DNA of 64,000 nucleotides from Methanocella_A sp049676595 (GCF_049676595.1 NZ_CP187259.1:3472001-3536000); one strand, 5' to 3'. Numbered from the stretch's first letter, positions 33,789-42,597 are shown. Translations and numbers: made by a program. The notes: generated from the sequence alone by a model not told the origin.

Positions 33789-34443
33789 AACCATGGCGGC
33801 ACGGCTCCTTATCCTGACTACTAAAGAGCAGATGTTCTAACCACGGCGGCACGGCGGCACGGCGACAACTGCGAGTAACAATGGCTGTATGGTTATTTGA
33901 ACCACGGCGGCACGGCGGCACGGAAACAACCCGTACACGAATAGCAAGGCATTCTTTTTTTGATCCACGGCGACACGGCGGGCTGACAGCACGGAGACAA
34001 TCCCTTCCATTGTTACCAAGCTTGAGAAAACAGGAATCACTATAGAAAGTAGTTTACCGGTCATGTGATCATAATGATATACTGTAACAACTGAAACACC
34101 TGGCTAGCAAACCGTTATTGGTTAATGCGCTGTCTCCGTGTCGCCGTGGACTAAAAAGAAGTACTCTGTTACGGCATCGCATTGTCTCCGTGCCGCCGTG
34201 CCGCCGTGGTTCCATTCTCCGTTCTGTTGTACTGGTATGTACTGTCTCTGTGCCGCCGTGCCGCCGTGGTTCCATTCTCCGTTCTGTTGTACTGGTATGT
34301 ACTGTCTCTGTGCCGCCGTGCCGCCGTGGTTCCATTCTCCGTTCTGTTGTACTGGTATGTACTGTCTCTGTGCCGCCGTGGTTCCATTCTCCGTTCTGTT
34401 GTACTGGTATGTACTGTCTCTGTGCCGCCGTGCCGCCGTGGTT
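33789..34443. repeat. Palindromic multi-arm repeat element, CCACGGCGGCACGG family, copy 3
   Basis: The left arm (33789-33990) has four CCACGGCGGCACGG-type words. The right arm (34125-34443) consists mainly of a 60-bp unit in perfect tandem (34201, 34261 and 34321) plus a fourth copy lacking one 9-bp subunit, each containing GCCGCCGTGGTTCCATTC and CTGTCTCTG. The core differs from copies 1 and 2 except at its edges (GGCTGACAGCACGGAGACAA and TGGTTAATGC). Perfect copies imply recent expansion. It lies between pelA and the SpoIIM-like gene, and long open frames in it are repeat artefacts. Confidence 0.9.
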
Positions 34444-34528
34444 GAAGTCACCGAACTTTCGTTGCAGGTTTATGCAGGCTATTTTATTGGGAATGCCTTT
34501 AAAACATGGTAAGTCGACTCTATTTAGT

Positions 34529-35161
34529 ATGGGCCTCGGCAGGGAGATTGCAGACATTTTCAGTAAGGACTGGAACCTGTTTCTCGCGACCAACGCCCTC
34601 TTCTTCGGTGCCATAGGGATAGGAGCTCTCATTGCGTTTTTCCTGCCGGAGACGCAGGCGGCGGTGCTGGCGGTATTTGCGCTGGAGCTGAAGAGCGGGA
34701 CGCTGTCGCCGGTGAGCCAGGCGTACGGGACTGGCAGCATCCTGAAGGCCGCCTGGATGACGTTTGCCAATAACCTGATGTACGGGACCCTTCAGAGCCT
34801 CACCCTGCCATCGTTCCTGTTTCCGCCGTACGCACTGCTCATGGGGTGCCTGCGCTCGCTGACGTGGGGCATCGCCTTCATCATACCCCAGGGAAAGATG
34901 ACGTTGCGAGTGATATTGCCGCATCTGCTGACGCTGCTGATCGAGGGCGAGGCGTACGTGATCGCCATCTTCGGGTGCCTCCGTCAGGCTGAGGGACTGC
35001 TCTGGCCTGCCCGGCTGGGCGAGTCTTCGAGGATCGGAGGGTACCTGCATGCGGTGAGGGACAATATCAGGCTGCTTATCCTGGTGACGGTCATCCTCGT
35101 AGTGGGCGCGCTGTACGAGGCATTTGAGCTGCTGTATATTGCCGGTTTGTACAAATCCTGA
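34529..35161 (+). CDS. SpoIIM-family (stage II sporulation protein M-like) membrane protein
   Basis: Integral membrane protein of about 210 residues with five or six hydrophobic segments and the family-like start FSKDWNLFLATNALFFGAIGIG and middle segment PPYALLMGCLRSLTWG. In archaea these SpoIIM-like proteins have no established role. The ATG at 34529 is chosen because a TATA-like CTTTAAAAC (34496-34504) lies 25 bp upstream, giving a leaderless mRNA; ATGs at 34493 and 34472 are possible, and everything further upstream is repeat DNA. The C terminus is hydrophobic and ends near a TATA box serving the next gene. Confidence 0.75.
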   Translation: MGLGREIADIFSKDWNLFLATNALFFGAIGIGALIAFFLPETQAAVLAVFALELKSGTLSPVSQAYGTGSILKAAWMTFANNLMYGTLQSLTLPSFLFPPYALLMGCLRSLTWGIAFIIPQGKMTLRVILPHLLTLLIEGEAYVIAIFGCLRQAEGLLWPARLGESSRIGGYLHAVRDNIRLLILVTVILVVGALYEAFELLYIAGLYKS

Positions 35162-35228
35162 CACCCGGTGAGAAAAGAGATATATAAATGCGCACGTTCA
35201 TATTATCAACCATCAGGTTAGTGATACC

Positions 35229-36503
35229 GTGCTGAAGGACGGCGTACTGAGAAAGGCCAGAAAGATTTGCAGGCTGCCTGCGATCGATAAGGATCACATT
35301 GTCAGGAAGGGCAAAGACCTGATATCGGTGCACCCCGAGACGATCAACAATCTCCGGCAGAGTATCCGCCTGCCTGAGATCACCACGGACATGATCGTCG
35401 ACAAGAGCAGGCACCTGATCAGCCAGAGCAGCTACTACGAGGCGCTTTTCTACAACAAGATCTCTAACTATTCTATCCCGAGCATCTCGGCGATGTACGC
35501 CAACAGCAAGTTCAAGACCGCGATCTACAAAACATCCGAAGAATCGCCGTGCCTGGACGAGATCTTCTACAAGTACGAGAATTTAATCCCGTACGGCAAA
35601 GAGTACTGGTTCGCCATCTTCACCTCGGTCGACGGCAAGAAGCCCATGCAGCTCGTCTCCTGCTTCGGCCGCCGCAACTCGAGAAGGTCAGTGATCGACG
35701 ACGTCGAGGTCAGCGGCCTGAATCCGGAGGGCAACGAGCTCAACACCGTGGTCGGGGTCTGGTGCTTCGACGGTAAAAGAAAGGTGTACGCCAACACCGT
35801 CGAATCTAAGACGGTCGCAGGCAAAGAATCCATCACCTCGGCCGGTAACGGCCTGAGCATGACCATGTCAGGCACCGTACCAGAGTACCGGGTGACGATC
35901 GACAGCAAGGAGATCACCTGCGACTTCAAACTGACCAGGCCTTCGTCCGGGTACGATGTGGAAGTCCTGAACGAGCTCAAGATGGGCCTGAACTACCAGG
36001 TCTACAACCTCTACTACGACTTCGAAGGCACGTTAAACGGTAAGGAGCACCGCGGGCGGTGTTACCTGCAGAAGGTCATCCTGTCCACTCCGATGCCTTC
36101 GTGGAACTGGTGCCGCATTATTTTTAAAGACGGCTCGTTTCTGGTGTTTTTCAAACCCTACATCGGCAGCAAAGAGCTAAACTACGTATTACGGAACAGG
36201 GGCTGGTTCTACTCCGCCAGACACGATAAGATCATCTGGTTCAACAACATCGACGTGTACTACGATAAGAAGCAGGTGAACTGGCGGTTCAAGTGTAATA
36301 CGGAAAGCTGCTCGTTCGACATCTCTGTAAGAGCTTATGCTGACCACTGCCCGACTTTCAGAGGCGCGGGAGCGTTCGATTACCACGAGTTCATGGTCAG
36401 CGTTCGAAAGTTTAAGTTTGTGTCCGGGGACGTCGACGTCTCGCTCAAAGATACAGGTGCTGGCGCTGGGATGGTAGAGGATGGCAGAGGCATCTGGATA
36501 TAA
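35229..36503 (+). CDS. Hypothetical protein, 424 residues, beta-rich
   Basis: Not assigned. The GTG start at 35229 lies about 45 bp after a strong TATA box (TATATAAAT, 35181-35189) with a GGTTAGTGAT region as possible ribosome site. The first ~70 residues are basic and helical (ILPE-type repeats: VRKGKDLISVHPE, VDKSRHLISQS); the remaining ~350 are strand-rich with many aromatic and acidic residues (WFAIFTSVDGKKPMQLVSCFGR, WNWCRIIFKDGSFLVFF, WFNNIDVYYDKKQVNWRF). The strand pattern resembles lipocalin-like hydroxyneurosporene-synthase (CrtC/AttH) folds, but this is a guess. No signal peptide. Confidence 0.7.
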   Translation: MLKDGVLRKARKICRLPAIDKDHIVRKGKDLISVHPETINNLRQSIRLPEITTDMIVDKSRHLISQSSYYEALFYNKISNYSIPSISAMYANSKFKTAIYKTSEESPCLDEIFYKYENLIPYGKEYWFAIFTSVDGKKPMQLVSCFGRRNSRRSVIDDVEVSGLNPEGNELNTVVGVWCFDGKRKVYANTVESKTVAGKESITSAGNGLSMTMSGTVPEYRVTIDSKEITCDFKLTRPSSGYDVEVLNELKMGLNYQVYNLYYDFEGTLNGKEHRGRCYLQKVILSTPMPSWNWCRIIFKDGSFLVFFKPYIGSKELNYVLRNRGWFYSARHDKIIWFNNIDVYYDKKQVNWRFKCNTESCSFDISVRAYADHCPTFRGAGAFDYHEFMVSVRKFKFVSGDVDVSLKDTGAGAGMVEDGRGIWI

Positions 36504-36537
36504 TTGTATCTGGATCAGCAAACAAAACATTTTTCGC

Positions 36538-36779
36538 TCACAGTAGCGGGTCGACGTCCGACCTGATGGTCGGCCTACTACGGTTTTTCGGGTGCTCCGC
36601 CGTCATGGCCGGGCTCGCACCCTCGCAATGAAAACCCGGCCGGCGCTACGCCGCCGCCGGTTTACAGTGCTTCGCAAGCCCTAAGCGACACCGCCTTCGG
36701 CGGGTGTCCATTGCCCTGCCGCCTCCGCATCCTGCCTGATGGCAGGACAAGCCCGAAAAACCTCCGTCGACCGCTGTGA
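36538..36779. other. 240-bp GC-rich nested hairpin element, possible structured RNA
   Basis: The ends are inverted repeats (CACAGTAGCGGGTCGACG against CACAGCGGTCGACGG in complement), each followed inward by GGTTTTTCGGG in inverted orientation. Inside are several local hairpins: CCGACC-TGAT-GGTCGG (36558-36573), CCTGCC-TGAT-GGCAGG (36731-36746, same loop), GGCCGGG with CCCGGCC (about 36607-36640), and CACCGCC-TTCG-GCGGGTG (about 36688-36706). No open frame is credible. It lies between the unknown 35229 gene and tRNA-Arg. It may be a mobile hairpin element or a non-coding RNA. Confidence 0.65.
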
Positions 36780-36812
36780 TTTATAGCCCTTGCACCCTAA
36801 CTCGTACAAAAG

Positions 36813-36862
36813 TTTTAATATCTACGTGCACTAGTGTTCACGCTGACAACAATAGTTGTCAG
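36813..36862 (+). promoter_or_regulatory. tRNA promoter and leader hairpin
   Basis: A TATA-like TTTTAATA (36813-36820) lies about 55 bp before the tRNA. A perfect 8-bp stem, CTGACAAC-AATA-GTTGTCAG (36843-36862), sits in the predicted leader ten bases before the tRNA. Confidence 0.5.
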
Positions 36863-36872
36863 CATCATTTTT

Positions 36873-36946
36873 GGACTCGTGGGGTAGCCAGGATATCCTA
36901 CCGGGCTTCGGACCCGGCGACCCGCGTTCAAATCGCGGCGAGTCCG
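36873..36946 (+). tRNA. tRNA-Arg (anticodon TCG)
   Basis: The cloverleaf can be drawn completely: acceptor GGACTCG / CGAGTCC, anticodon stem CCGGG / CCCGG around loop CTTCGGA giving anticodon TCG (reads CGA and other CGN codons), T stem CCGCG / CGCGG with loop TTCAAAT, and discriminator G. CCA is not encoded, and there is no intron in the anticodon loop. A hairpin with a T-rich tract follows. Confidence 0.95.
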
Positions 36947-36968
36947 CTATTAGTTTTATGCGGTGTCG

Positions 36969-37022
36969 AGGAACCTTATCCAAAAAAGGTTCCTTGGTAC
37001 AGTTATTCTTGAAACTTTTTTA
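36969..37022 (+). terminator. Hairpin and T-tract after tRNA-Arg
   Basis: AGGAACCTT / AAGGTTCCT form a perfect 9-bp stem (36969-36977 and 36986-36994) with an eight-base loop. A T-rich tract (ACTTTTTTATT, about 37013-37023) follows at some distance, a plausible archaeal termination signal. Confidence 0.5.
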
Positions 37023-37229
37023 TTCGGTTAACGTCGTGTCCGTCGTGTACGTTGTGTACGTCGTGTTAACCATTCCAGACTGTCCGAAAAGTTCCAGAAA
37101 TGACTAGGCACGCTGTTCACTACCAGGGCTAAGCATCAGGCGCCCCAAGAACGCTCTTTTCCTATAAATGCCGGGATTCCGCGGCCAACCTATTTCTCAG
37201 TAACAACTAAATCCTCTTACAGGTAGCCC

Positions 37230-39239
37230 ATGCCTCGTCGTCGTAAGGACTATATCGATCAAAAAGTGATTGCAGCCCTTTCTTCGTCGACTGCTGGAGA
37301 CGGCGCTACTGTACAGTATGCCAGCGAGCTCAACACCGTGCTCAGGCTGGGCTGGTCGGTGATCGACAGCAACCTCAGGCTCGGACCGTACAGCCCGTCG
37401 ACCATAGCCGATATCCACACACATTACAGCAGAATTTTCGACTTCCGTTCGCCAGGCTCCATTCCCCTCAACCTTCGCAGCCCGGTCGATCCGGCAGCAT
37501 ACGATCTCCTGGGCCGGGCTTACGAGCAGTGCCTTCACGCCACCGGGGCCCGAAAGACTTCGGGAGAATACTACAGCCACCCGGAAATTGTCAGGTACAT
37601 GGTGGACTCGCTGGACCTGGAAAACGATCCCGGGCTGGCCCGCCGGAGGTTCGTCGACATCGCCTGTGGCACCGGGATATTCCTCACCGCTGCGCTGAAA
37701 AGGACGATCATGGTACTGCAATCCCATGGTGTTCCGGCTGCGGAAATCGTCGAGTGGGTGCCAGCCTGTTTTTACGGCCTCGACCTCAATCCGATCGCCT
37801 GCATGATCGCGAGAATTAACCTCTATCTCACTCTGCTGAACGAGCTCGGCCCCGGAGCGATGGTAGAGGCGGACAGCATCGGACTGAAGATCCTGGAAGC
37901 GGACGCCATCGAGAACAGGGCCGGCCTTTCCGACGCTGCCACTCTGGCCATCAAGCACAGGTCCGGGGGTTTTCGGAACGGCTTCGACTATATTTTAGGT
38001 AATCCGCCTTACCTGGAAGCCAAGCAGATGTCCCGGGAGCTGAAGGAGCAGTGCAAGGCCAACTTTCCAGAGCTGGAGGGCGCTTTCGACCTGTATATGG
38101 CCTTTCTTAGCCAGTGTAACAGGCTCGTTTCCAGGGACGGCAAGGTCCACCTGATCCTGCCGGATAAGTTCACCGTGGCCAGGTATTCTGAAAGTTTCAG
38201 AAGGCGCATCCTGGATCATATGACCCTGCTGGAAGTTGCCGATCTCTCGGGCATGGACGTGTTCAGCAGGGCCAGAATTTACCCGGTGCTGTTGTATTAC
38301 CAGAACACGCCTCCGGAGGGAGAGCACCGGGTCCATACGAGAATTGCGACTAATAGCCAGGCGGGCGATCTATTCAGCGGCCAGGTACCAGTACATGTCC
38401 CCCAGGCTTTGTACAAAGAGGTCGGCGACAGGTCCGCCATATTCTGCATGCCCCCGGGAAACGGCTTCGTCGAGGCCTTCCGGCTCATCTTCAAAAATGG
38501 CGTGCCCATGGGCAATTACCTGCACTTCAGGTCGGCGATCACCTTCCACAAAAAAGGCCTGAGAGAACAGTTCGTCCGAAAGGCCTTCGAAGACCCCGCA
38601 GATGCCTCCAGGATTTTCAAGTACCTCGGAGGCCGAAGCTACACGAGGAAGAACGAGGTGGAGCTGCTCGGCTTCGACTGGCAGGGCTACTACATCGATT
38701 ACGATCAGGCAGCGCTCAAGCACCTCAAAAATAAACTGCCTGCCCTCGACGTTTTCGCCCGGGAGAAGATCGTCTTCTGCCAGCATGCCCGGCGCATCAT
38801 TGCCGCATACGACGGCGCCGGAGAATACGTCTGCAAGGACGTCTACCCCATCGCACTAACCGGGCCGAAGCTGGGCAGATCTCCTTTTTCGCTCAGGTAT
38901 TTCGCCGGCCTGCTCAACTCTGAGCTGATGTCTTTTGTCTACAACACGCTATACCGTGGAATCCAGATCAAGGGCGGCTACTACCACTACCTGCCCACGT
39001 GGATCGAGGCCCTACCGGTTATGGCTCCGGAAAGCGAGGACATCACCCATATAGAGGAAATTGTCGCCCGGGCAGGAGAGGAGCAAAGATGGGAGAGAAG
39101 AGCAGAGAGGATGGAAGCCGTGGACGAAATCGTATACCGCACCTATGGCATTACCCCATCGCAGCAGGCGGCAATCAAAAAACTAGTCCCGCCCTGGCCT
39201 GGAAAAAGTATAGGTGATCTGGAGGGGATAAATGTATGA
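37230..39239 (+). CDS. Solitary N6-adenine-type DNA methyltransferase (Eco57I/TaqI-like)
   Basis: The enzyme has 669 residues. Motif I is FVDIACGTGIFLTAAL near residue 140 (SAM binding), a DLNPIACMIARINLYL segment follows, and motif IV is ILGNPPYLEAK near residue 255 (NPPY, adenine-N6 chemistry). The C-terminal half (from about residue 400) resembles a TaqI-like specificity domain. I see no PD-(D/E)xK nuclease motif in the short N-terminal region, and no restriction gene is adjacent, so this may be an orphan methyltransferase or a reduced type IIG enzyme. A CTATAAATG promoter box lies at about 37162-37170. It overlaps the 42-residue gene at 39236 by four bases. Confidence 0.85.
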   Translation: MPRRRKDYIDQKVIAALSSSTAGDGATVQYASELNTVLRLGWSVIDSNLRLGPYSPSTIADIHTHYSRIFDFRSPGSIPLNLRSPVDPAAYDLLGRAYEQCLHATGARKTSGEYYSHPEIVRYMVDSLDLENDPGLARRRFVDIACGTGIFLTAALKRTIMVLQSHGVPAAEIVEWVPACFYGLDLNPIACMIARINLYLTLLNELGPGAMVEADSIGLKILEADAIENRAGLSDAATLAIKHRSGGFRNGFDYILGNPPYLEAKQMSRELKEQCKANFPELEGAFDLYMAFLSQCNRLVSRDGKVHLILPDKFTVARYSESFRRRILDHMTLLEVADLSGMDVFSRARIYPVLLYYQNTPPEGEHRVHTRIATNSQAGDLFSGQVPVHVPQALYKEVGDRSAIFCMPPGNGFVEAFRLIFKNGVPMGNYLHFRSAITFHKKGLREQFVRKAFEDPADASRIFKYLGGRSYTRKNEVELLGFDWQGYYIDYDQAALKHLKNKLPALDVFAREKIVFCQHARRIIAAYDGAGEYVCKDVYPIALTGPKLGRSPFSLRYFAGLLNSELMSFVYNTLYRGIQIKGGYYHYLPTWIEALPVMAPESEDITHIEEIVARAGEEQRWERRAERMEAVDEIVYRTYGITPSQQAAIKKLVPPWPGKSIGDLEGINV

Positions 39240-39364
39240 TGTTCTTATTCGCCGGCGACATCGTCAACTTCTTATCGAGCAATCCTTTCTGCTGCGTTGT
39301 CGTCTTCGCGCCCGGGCTACTGGTGCCTATCTACAAGTGGCTTAAGTCGCGGCTGAAGAGATAA
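39236..39364 (+). CDS. Small membrane protein (42 residues) coupled to the methyltransferase
   Basis: A short frame starting Met-Met-Phe-Leu overlaps the methyltransferase stop by four bases (ATGA). A strong GGAGGGG ribosome site lies about eight bases upstream, inside the methyltransferase gene. The product has one hydrophobic segment (about residues 18-33, including FCCVVVFAPGLLVPIY) and a basic end (KWLKSRLKR), a positive-inside arrangement. I recognise no homologue. The overlap and strong site argue that it is expressed; its function and any link to DNA modification are unknown. Confidence 0.6.
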   Translation: MMFLFAGDIVNFLSSNPFCCVVVFAPGLLVPIYKWLKSRLKR

Positions 39365-39485
39365 GTTCCGAATAACCATCGCTGCGCTGTGCTGGCGTCA
39401 CAGTGCTATGTTGTATACTTCTTATCTTCATGTTCGCCTTTTGAACGCCTGCTTTAGCAGGCGTTCTCGAGGCGATGCGAAGACA

Positions 39486-39665
39486 ATCGCTGCGCTGTGC
39501 CAGGATCACAGATTGAAACGGATTGCACAGATTTCACAGATGGCATTAGAATAAAAGTGGTAGACGGTAAATCCATTTCACATTGATTAGTATCTGTGTA
39601 ATCTGTGGCATCTGTCAGAATCATCAGATTCTGCGTAATCTGTGTTTCTGGCACAGCGCAGCGAT
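39486..39665. repeat. Inverted-repeat element with CGCTGCGCTGTGC ends, copy 2
   Basis: The ends read ATCGCTGCGCTGTGCCAG and its complement, with inner CACAGATT / GATTGCACAGATTTCACAG words and their complements, close to copy 1. A solitary single end (ATCGCTGCGCTGTGC) also occurs at 39378-39392. It lies between the small membrane protein and the convergent P-type ATPase. Confidence 0.88.
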
Positions 39666-39685
39666 CGTCTTGCTGTCTTACATCT

Positions 39686-42394
39686 TCACGCCTGAGCTTT
39701 TTCCCCTTTCTGAGCAACTCTGCGGGCCATCAGCCACCTGATCGCCTTGTCGATCTCGACCACGAAGATCACTGTCAGGGCTACGGGTATGATCACCAGC
39801 AGCTCGTTAACCGCGAGGGGTGTGGTCCGGAAGATGCCCTGCAGGGGCGCCCAGTAGATGAGGGCGATCTGGGCGATGATCGAGGCGATGATGCTGGTGA
39901 ACAGGAACGGGTTGGCGAGCGGGTTCATGCGGAAGGCAGACTTCGTCTCTGACCGGGCGTTGAAGACGTTGAACAGCTGGAACAGGACCAGCGTGGTCAG
40001 GGCCGCCGTCCGGGCATGGTCGAGGCTGGCGCCCTGCTGCAGCTGCCACCAGAAGACGCCGAGCGTGCCCAGCGCGAGCACGAAGCCGATGACTATCAGC
40101 CGCTCGATCATCAGCCGGGAGATGACCGGCTCTTTCAGGGAGCGGGGCCTGGTGTACTCGATGCCCTTTTCCGGGGGCTCGAAAGCCATGGCTACGTCCT
40201 GGAGGCCGTTGGTCACCAGGTTCAGCCAGATGATCTGCGCCGGCAGTAAGGGTAACGGCAGCACCAGAAGGATGGTGATCAGGATCAGGATGACCTGGCC
40301 CAGGCCGGTGGAGAGCAGGAAAAGGACCACTTTCCGAATGTTGGCGAACACGACCCTGCCTTCCTTGACCGCTGAAAAGATGCTGGCGAAGTTGTCGTCG
40401 GCGATGATGATCTCGGCGGTCTCCTTGGCGGCATCGGTCCCGCTTTTGCCCATGGCGACTCCGATGTGCGCCGCCTTCAGCGCGGGAGTATCGTTGACTC
40501 CGTCGCCGGTTACCGCCACGACTTCCCCCCGCTTGATCAGCTGCCGGACGATGCGGAGCTTGTGAATCGGGGACACCCGGGAGTAGATGGATACTTTGTT
40601 TACCTGGCCGTACAGTTCCTCATCGCTCATGCGTTCCATGTCGTCGCCGGTGATCACGGCAGCGTTGAGGTCGCTCACGATCTCCAGCTTGTTGGCGATG
40701 GACAGCGCGGTCGCCTTGTGATCGCCGGTGACCATGATCACCCGTATCCCGGACCTTTTAGCCTGCTTGATCGCCTCATGCACTTCTTCTCTCGGCGGGT
40801 CGTACATGCCCTGGAGCCCCAGGAACGTGCACCCCGAGGTGATCATCCCGACTTCGAAGTGGTTAGTGCCTGCTGGAAAACGCTTGCAGGCCATGGCGAG
40901 AACTCTCAGCCCGTCCCTGCCGAGCGACTCGGCGACCCCGGTGATCTCTTCCCGGCCTATCCCGGCCTCATTGCCATCAGGCATCAGCACCTTCTCGCAC
41001 ATGGCTGTGACTTTGTCCGGGGCGCCCTTGATGAACGCGATGCTATCCCCGTTCCCGGCCGAGCGGTACAGGCCGGCCATATACATCCGGTCAGACTCGA
41101 AGGGTATCTCGTCCAGCCAGGCGTAATCGATCATCTCTTTCCCCTCTTCCATGCCCCCCTTCATCGCGGACACGATCAGGCTGACCTCCGTGGGGTCGCC
41201 CAGAGGCTTGTACTCCTTAGTAGCCTCGTCCTGCTCCAGGCTGGACTCGTTGGCCAGCAGCCCGGCCCGCAGACAGGATGTAAGTGCCACGTTGGAAGTG
41301 TCGCCGGCCTCCGGGATGATCTCGCCCTGCGGAGAGAAGCCTCCGCCAGTCAGGCGGTAGTGCCGGCCTCCTGCGTAGATGCGGACCACGGTCATCTCGT
41401 TGCGAGTCATGGTCCCGGTCTTGTCCGAGGCGATCACCGTAGTGCTGCCCAGCGTTTCCACTGCCGGCAGCCTGCGCACTATGGCATTCCGTTCTGCCAT
41501 GCGCTTGACCCCGATAGCCAGGGTGATGGTGATGACGATCGGAAGGCCTTCCGGAATTGCGCCCACAGCCAGCGCTATGCCTGTAAGCAGCATCTGGTAC
41601 AGGCTCTCTCCGGTGAGCACGCCGAGCACCACCACGACCGCGGAGATGGCGAGGACCGCCATCCCGATCTGCCCGCTCATCTTCTCCAGCTTTTCCTGCA
41701 ATGGCGTCTTCGACCGGGTGACAGTCGCCACTTCTTTGGATATCTGGCCCAGCTGGGTGTGCTGGCCGGTGGCTACCGTCACGCCTGTGCCCCTGCCCGA
41801 GACCGAGAGTGTGCCCATGAAAGCGACGTTGTCCGCCTCCCCCGGGGACGGCCTGGGGTTATCCAGTTTATCGGCCGTTTTCCTGGAGGGCAGAGATTCC
41901 CCGGTCAGCGCGGACTCGTCGATCTCCAGCCTGATGGTCTCGACCAGCCGCAGATCAGCGGGAACCCTGGTGCCAGAGGTAAGCATTACCAGATCCCCGG
42001 GCACTACCAGTTCGCTGTCGATCTCCCTGACGTGGCCGTCCCGCACGACCATAGCCTTCGGAGCCGCCAGCGATTTGAGGGCACTGACCGCCTTCTCGGC
42101 CTTCAGCTCCTGGAAAAACCCGACGACCGCGTTCACGAAGATGACCAGCAGGATGACGCCTGTGTCTACCCAGTCCTGCAGGAAAGCGGTGACCAGGGCA
42201 GCGATGATAAGAATGTAGATGAGCGGGTCGGTAAACTGGTGAATTGCGAGGCGGAGCAAGCTGAACTTCTGCTCCTGGGCCAGCGCGTTCCGGCCGTGCT
42301 TCTCGAGCCTCTGCGCCGCCTCGGCAGAGGTAAGCCCGGAGTGCGACGACCCAAGCTCCCTGAAGACCTCCTCCGGCTTTTTGTCAGAGTACAA
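39686..42394 (-). CDS. P-type cation-transporting ATPase (P2A/SERCA-like)
   Basis: Membrane pump of 902 residues, probably for Ca2+ or a related cation. Seen: an N-terminal cation-ATPase domain (EEVFRELGSSHSGLTSAEAA), actuator motif DESALTGES near residue 153, phosphorylation motif DKTGTMTRNE near residue 325, membrane motif GAIPEGLPIVI (PEGL, typical of P2 pumps), the VTGDHKATA and VTGDGVNDTPALK hinge motifs, and about ten membrane segments. The frame begins at TTG with a GAGG site. It stands alone; the adjacent glycosidase gene is divergent. Confidence 0.92.
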   Translation of the reverse strand: MYSDKKPEEVFRELGSSHSGLTSAEAAQRLEKHGRNALAQEQKFSLLRLAIHQFTDPLIYILIIAALVTAFLQDWVDTGVILLVIFVNAVVGFFQELKAEKAVSALKSLAAPKAMVVRDGHVREIDSELVVPGDLVMLTSGTRVPADLRLVETIRLEIDESALTGESLPSRKTADKLDNPRPSPGEADNVAFMGTLSVSGRGTGVTVATGQHTQLGQISKEVATVTRSKTPLQEKLEKMSGQIGMAVLAISAVVVVLGVLTGESLYQMLLTGIALAVGAIPEGLPIVITITLAIGVKRMAERNAIVRRLPAVETLGSTTVIASDKTGTMTRNEMTVVRIYAGGRHYRLTGGGFSPQGEIIPEAGDTSNVALTSCLRAGLLANESSLEQDEATKEYKPLGDPTEVSLIVSAMKGGMEEGKEMIDYAWLDEIPFESDRMYMAGLYRSAGNGDSIAFIKGAPDKVTAMCEKVLMPDGNEAGIGREEITGVAESLGRDGLRVLAMACKRFPAGTNHFEVGMITSGCTFLGLQGMYDPPREEVHEAIKQAKRSGIRVIMVTGDHKATALSIANKLEIVSDLNAAVITGDDMERMSDEELYGQVNKVSIYSRVSPIHKLRIVRQLIKRGEVVAVTGDGVNDTPALKAAHIGVAMGKSGTDAAKETAEIIIADDNFASIFSAVKEGRVVFANIRKVVLFLLSTGLGQVILILITILLVLPLPLLPAQIIWLNLVTNGLQDVAMAFEPPEKGIEYTRPRSLKEPVISRLMIERLIVIGFVLALGTLGVFWWQLQQGASLDHARTAALTTLVLFQLFNVFNARSETKSAFRMNPLANPFLFTSIIASIIAQIALIYWAPLQGIFRTTPLAVNELLVIIPVALTVIFVVEIDKAIRWLMARRVAQKGEKAQA

Positions 42395-42597
42395 TGGAAA
42401 ACCTCTTTCAATAATATTTCATCGCTGCATTAATATAAAATAGACGTGTTTTTTATGGAACCGGTCAGCCAGGGAATAGCCTACTTTCAAGCTACGTAAA
42501 GCGGGAGAGGGCGGTTGAGCAAGTCCGGCGACATACCGGCCAATTCATATAACCTTACAAAGTCCACCCCTCATTGACACCTGAGGCTGAAGTCGCC

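Noticed and set aside
34118..34528. N-terminal extension of the SpoIIM-like protein reaching back to 34118
   Set aside because: The extension is translation of the 60-bp tandem repeats and has no signal or ribosome site; a TATA box and leaderless ATG explain the start at 34529.
36538..36779. RNase P RNA or SRP RNA
   Set aside because: None of the conserved core motifs of either RNA could be found on either strand, and the length and fold do not fit.
40466..42433. 655-codon open frame opposite the P-type ATPase
   Set aside because: It is a GC-driven antisense frame; the ATPase on the other strand has all family motifs.
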